Assembly (NCBI GenBank): GCA_026874595.1
Contig: CM049319.1
Coordinates: 60,396,917-60,460,916 of the forward strand
Reading direction: 5' to 3'
Source: Sipunculus nudus
Taxonomy: Eukaryota > Annelida > Sipuncula > Golfingiida > Sipunculidae
DNA length: 64,000 bases
The notes beneath the pieces were generated by a model. It saw nothing but the letters and a program-made list of their open reading frames with translations, was not told the origin of the DNA and did no database searches. Of this stretch, positions 60,601 through 64,000 are shown one piece after another. Position 1 is the stretch's first letter; every line of letters starts with the position of its first letter. A program made the translations under genes and the position numbers.

Positions 60601-63600
60601 GTTGATTCACAATTCTAAATTGCATTATTATATGTCCAATATTTTGTCAAATTACACAATTATGTATCAAATGTATTTATTTTTTACCACAATAATATAT
60701 CTGAAAACAAAACAATAAATATCTGAAAATTAAACTTGATTCTGGTTTTACAATTCTAAATTGCGCCTTTCTTTATCAATAATTTGCTCATATATTATAA
60801 AATAATGCATACTGATTGGTTCAATTATATTAATTATTTTTGATTATTTAAAAGGAAATTAATTTTTTTAGAATATGCTTCATAACCTCAGAATTTATCT
60901 TGAATAACTATCTCAAGCAGTTTGTAAACAGCTTTACAATTAAGTAAATACAGTTCAAACAATAACAATTATTGCATTACACTAGGTGAATATTGCTGTG
61001 TGTGTGGGGGGGGTATGAGAATTACTGTACACCTGTATATGACAGCAATCAGTTTTGCCTTATTAATAAGGTTACCAAGGCAGGGCTGAAAAAAAGTTAC
61101 AAAAAGTGTGCTGCCTGGTGATCGACAATGCAAGTCAATACAATAGGGCCTCCAAATAAAAATAAATTTTTAAACCAATTTTTGAGATTTTCAAATTTTA
61201 GATTTTAAAAGATTCAATCCTTATTTATACATTCTGTGAACATTAAATCAATAGTGTTTATAGGGGAAAATGTATGATGGTCAAAGTTGGGCCAAATTTA
61301 AGGTACCGATTTTACAATTATGCTAAAAACTTTTTAAAAAAAATTACGAAATTCTGATCTGATTTCTAGTATACAATTAAATCTTGATTAAAAAAGATAT
61401 AAAACAATTATCTGGTAAGGTGAGTAAAAATATTTTCTGATTTTTGACATTATGTTTGAGCCCCTTAATTTAGGCAATATTAACCTAATTTCTTGAATGT
61501 ACATAGGAAATATATGCAGAAATGGTTGTATCAAACATGATTACATTAATGCCAGTGGCTTTCATAGTAGGCAGTTTTGAAGTGTATTTTTCAAAGGAAC
61601 GAAGTCCTGGTGACCCAATATAGGTATGGAAGATGATTTTGAGGACATCTAATAGTATGCCAAATTTTGGATTCATAGGTCCAAAGATTTCAAAACGTGT
61701 CTTGTTAACGGACGGTCGGACGAACGGCCGGACGGCACGACGGATGGCCGGACGGACGGGCGGACAAATGACCATCACTATATAAAGCTCAGAGCAAAAA
61801 ATGAATCTAAAGTATTAAAAAAAATGAAAACCTAAAATTTTACACTTATAAAAAACACAACTTCCCACCCACTTTAAATACTTATTTAAATATGTTTTCA
61901 ATAAAATACTTTTATTATTACTACTAATTATAATACTTATAATAATTTAAACTTATTTAAAAATATATATTTTTTAAATATTTTAATTCCGGGTTTTCAA
62001 ATATAATATGCAATGATTTGTCAGGTTAAAAACACACATAAATACCATTGGGAAAATGGAATTTAAGAATACTTACACAATGTATGACAAATAGATAATG
62101 GAGGGTATATTGTATGCCAAGTGAAGATAAAAGCCATCTCGAACGGCATAGGCAATCCAAGGAAGAATCATATAGCCGAGTAGCCATGGGAAATTTTGAA
62201 GCACTAAGGCCGGAGTCCGATATCGGTCACCCACCATCTCTGCAACTGAATAAATTAACATAATTATTTTTTGGAGCACTTAAGCAAAACGATATTCAGA
62301 AATACTCCGTGTTTATTGATTTTAAACATGTTTCGTTTCACTATACATGTGTGTATTTTATTGTAAGTAAAATGATTAATTATGATATGTTTGAAAAGAA
62401 CCATGTATGACTTATTCTATTTTAAACACGAAACATGAATGAGATTCGATGAAACTAACATCACTGAGCCTGAAACAAATGACTTTGGAGGTCAAACCAA
62501 GCAATGACACCGAAACTTACAGAATGTTTGTTAATTTCAGGTGCCCATATGCACCTGTATGCACTAAGAAAAGGTGAACTTGGAGGTCAAATCTTATTTA
62601 TACAAATACAGGTTAAGAAACCGTCTCATTTTTATACTGGTCAACTTCTAATAAATATATTGCAGCGTATATTGCGTTTGAAATCGGGTACCTTAATACC
62701 AGCTAATCACCTACGTGCATATTAATGAAGTGTAGTTTATTGCTGTTAAAAAAAACTGTATAACGCCTCTATGATAGACGTATGAGTGTGTTTATCTACT
62801 ACAAGATCTTCATAAACACGCCAATGTTGACAAACAGAAAATCCAGGTAATGTGAGATGATTGGTTATACATATGAGCGGAAGTTGAAAGGTCACTCCTT
62901 GTAAAACGCCATTTGTAAAAGTCTGACTGCGTTTTCCAGCCTATAGCTTTATAAATAGTTCAAGGGATCACCTTTAATAAAAAGAGCTCAGTGTCGGTAT
63001 AGGCACCTTTAAAAGGTGATATTTTCTCACATGGCCCAAAAAATAATCTCAAATGTACCTGTGGTCATGCACACAAGGATGCATTTCGTTTCTCCTCTTA
63101 ACTTAAATCCAAGAAATAGCTGGTTTGATTTTTTGACCTTTAAAGCTAGTTCCTTTATAATAGGAGTATTACAATTAGTAGAAAGTAATAATCATTATGT
63201 CTTAAATCTTATCTTAATTGGGGATCTTGCACAAAGATTTATAAATATAACAAATTAAACAGTCAATCGGACAATATTAAAGCATGCATTTCTCGAACCG
63301 GCACGCCCGTACTCGGGCGCTCACGATAGATCACGGAAGACAATTGTTAAGAACGGACGCATGTACGTAACAAGCAGAAGGGATATGCACGGACAAGCAA
63401 GGGGGCGTTACGGCACATAGCGGTAGCGTCTCGGTCTATCGACGGCTTGGCTCATCCGTGACAGCAACACGGAATTTCCATGCAGTTACGGACCAAAAAC
63501 AGTCAGCAGGGATCATTGCGTACAATGCCAAGTACTCTGTACGATTCCCTATATGGTTCCCTAGGGATTATTATCGGATCACCGTTGCGACTCATCCGTG

Positions 63601-64000
63601 ATGATCCGTGATGCTATCCGTGACCTAGGCTTAAACCAAACCAGCTGTGACACTGAGACTTACAAAATAAGTGTTCATTTCAGGTGCCTGGATAAACCCG
63701 TATGCACTTAGAACAAGCTGTATGAAGAGAAAAACTACAAAATGCTCAGAAAATTTATAAAGACTTAATAGTTAATACATTTAGATATGGGACATTTTCG
63801 GGGGTTTTTTGGGGGGGGGGGGTGGCAGATTTAAACTAAATTGTTCATATTTTGGGCACAATATCATTTTATATACTTATTTCTTCTGCAATAATCCTCA
63901 ACTTATAATACAACTTCCCTAACGTTTTGTAAGATTCCTTTCTGTAAGGTTCTGTATTTAGTAAGGTTCCTTTCTGAACCCATAAAGATGTTCTGAAAGG
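51470..64000 (-). CDS. SLC22-type (organic ion transporter) MFS protein, C-terminal half; 5' exons outside window
   Basis: Six phase-consistent exons: 62077-62239, 58761-58887, 56384-56466, 55112-55326, 53482-53669, and 51470-51610 ending in TGA. They give about 305 residues from about TM5 to the C-terminus. Landmarks of solute carrier family 22 are LLGYMILPWIAYAVRD, PESLRWLF (family PESPRWL), LDLFR before TM7, VYYGILLNT, VGRR, IFTAELVPTPVRNVALG and LPETKGRALPDTFEDV. Such proteins move organic cations, anions or zwitterions across the plasma membrane; the substrate cannot be told. The loop before VGRR reads THFVGRR where the family usually has LDRxGRR. The first visible exon needs a preceding exon ending in one codon base, not found up to 64000, so the gene continues right. 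Confidence 0.9.
51618..51695. repeat. (AAT)n microsatellite
   Basis: Long ATA/AAT array starting about 8 bp upstream (in gene orientation) of the acceptor of the last SLC22-like exon, with a short TTA inversion at its right end. Confidence 0.9.
52684..52897 (-). mobile_element. 214-bp TIR element (hAT-like MITE), copy 2
   Basis: Same length as copy 1 at 6255-6468 and opposite orientation. Its ends are CAGAGGCGGATCCAGG and, inverted, CAGAAGCGGATCAAAGG. An exact 5-bp duplication AGGTA flanks it (52679-52683 and 52898-52902). Interior phrases GGTCCAGGGGGTCCGGACC, TTTTGCGGCCTGGACC and GACCTGATGACC are shared with copy 1. It lies in the last intron of the SLC22-like gene. Confidence 0.88.
53820..53960. 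repeat. Array of five degenerate palindromes, about 30-bp spacing
   Basis: GTCATTTCATGAAATG, TTCATTTCACGGAATG, GTCATTACGTGAAATGAC, TCATTTCGGAAAATGAC and GTCATTACATGAAACTG occur at about 30-bp intervals, each a short near-palindrome, mostly followed by CTAAA. In the intron between SLC22-like exons 53482-53669 and 55112-55326. Confidence 0.7.
59500..60200. other. Intron block with GC-rich island, possible retroelement fragment
   Basis: Within the large SLC22-like intron (58888-62076). The island at about 59930-60170 contains two related phrases, ACGCTGTGTTTCTAC...CACGTGGGCCGG and ACGCTGTGTTTACCC...CACGCGTGGACCGG. The word ATATGAAAGGATACATTTG at about 60399 also occurs at about 54119, linking it to a second intron. 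No frame is credible. Confidence 0.35.
61540..61790 (-). repeat. Dispersed repeat ending in GGAC-rich array
   Basis: GGAC/CGGACGG repeats at about 61708-61766 follow a diverged body, matching in style the repeat at 15130-15600. The Arg/Pro-rich minus-strand frame through it is repeat-derived. Confidence 0.5.
62505..62580. repeat. 75-bp dispersed duplicate, copy A
   Basis: TGACACCGAAACTTACA, ATTTCAGGTGCC and CTGTATGCACTAAGAA appear in the same order and spacing as in the copy at 63648-63722. Confidence 0.7.
63321..63623. mobile_element. About 303-bp CG-rich element with TCACGG-type ends
   Basis: A sharp rise in GC and CpG in an AT-rich region. The left end TCACGATAGATCACGG and the inverted right end TCACGGATAGCATCACGG are similar, and ATCCGTGA recurs near the right end. 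No target duplication or coding capacity was recognised. Probably a MITE-like insertion. Confidence 0.5.
63648..63722. repeat. 75-bp dispersed duplicate, copy B
   Basis: TGACACTGAGACTTACA, ATTTCAGGTGCC and CCGTATGCACTTAGAA; partner of 62505-62580. On the minus strand both copies place GTAAGT at the same point, which could mimic splice donors. Confidence 0.7.

Noticed and set aside
62505-62580. Possible upstream SLC22-like exon on the minus strand (GTAAGT present)
   Set aside because: Its last base would create a stop codon at the junction with the exon at 62239, and the sequence is a dispersed duplicate.
1-64000. CRISPR arrays, bacterial operons, rRNA genes
   Set aside because: Nothing of the kind is present; the window is animal nuclear DNA with introns.

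Overview
This is an AT-rich stretch of an animal nuclear genome with small phase-consistent GT/AG-bounded exons, long introns, many (TA)n arrays, tRNA-derived SINE-like sequences and abundant DNA-transposon remnants. The gene set and repeat style suggest a spiralian invertebrate, most likely a mollusc. That placement is inference; no sequence in the window fixes the species.

Four host genes can be assembled by hand. (1) The 5' part of an ankyrin-repeat gene lies on the minus strand (1-4310) and runs off the left edge. (2) A complete M13/neprilysin-family gene lies on the minus strand (14162-38752). It has 15 exons whose phases all agree and encodes 753 residues. Every zinc-binding and catalytic position I can align is substituted, so it should be an inactive pseudo-peptidase. 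(3) A complete three-exon paired-like homeobox gene lies on the plus strand (44720-48389, 415 residues). Its intron falls at the classic position 46/47 of the homeodomain, and it has an FRPW motif near the C-terminus. (4) The C-terminal half of an SLC22-type major-facilitator transporter lies on the minus strand (51470 to beyond 64000).

The largest mobile element is a 10.8-kb Ty3/Gypsy LTR retrotransposon (15981-26787, plus strand). It sits in intron 12 of the neprilysin-like gene, antisense to it, inside a (TA)n microsatellite. Its two 946-bp LTRs differ at about five positions by eye, so the insertion is recent. It has a lysine-tRNA primer site, a 2.4-kb repeat-rich leader, a Gag with an RRM-like N-terminus and PNMA-like capsid region, and a textbook -1 frameshift heptamer (T TTA AAC) directly against the gag stop. 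The Pol has one in-frame TGA inside integrase.

Smaller elements include two 214-bp terminal-inverted-repeat elements in opposite orientation, each with a perfect 5-bp target duplication (6255-6468 and 52684-52897). A related CAGGGGCGTAGC family has a 322-bp copy (10592-10913) and a 1092-bp, probably nested copy inside the homeobox intron. There are also a pogo-like remnant, two SINE-like elements, a 950-bp all-pyrimidine minisatellite in a neprilysin intron, and several hairpins. The intergenic stretches 4311-14161 and 38830-44290 show no convincing genes.
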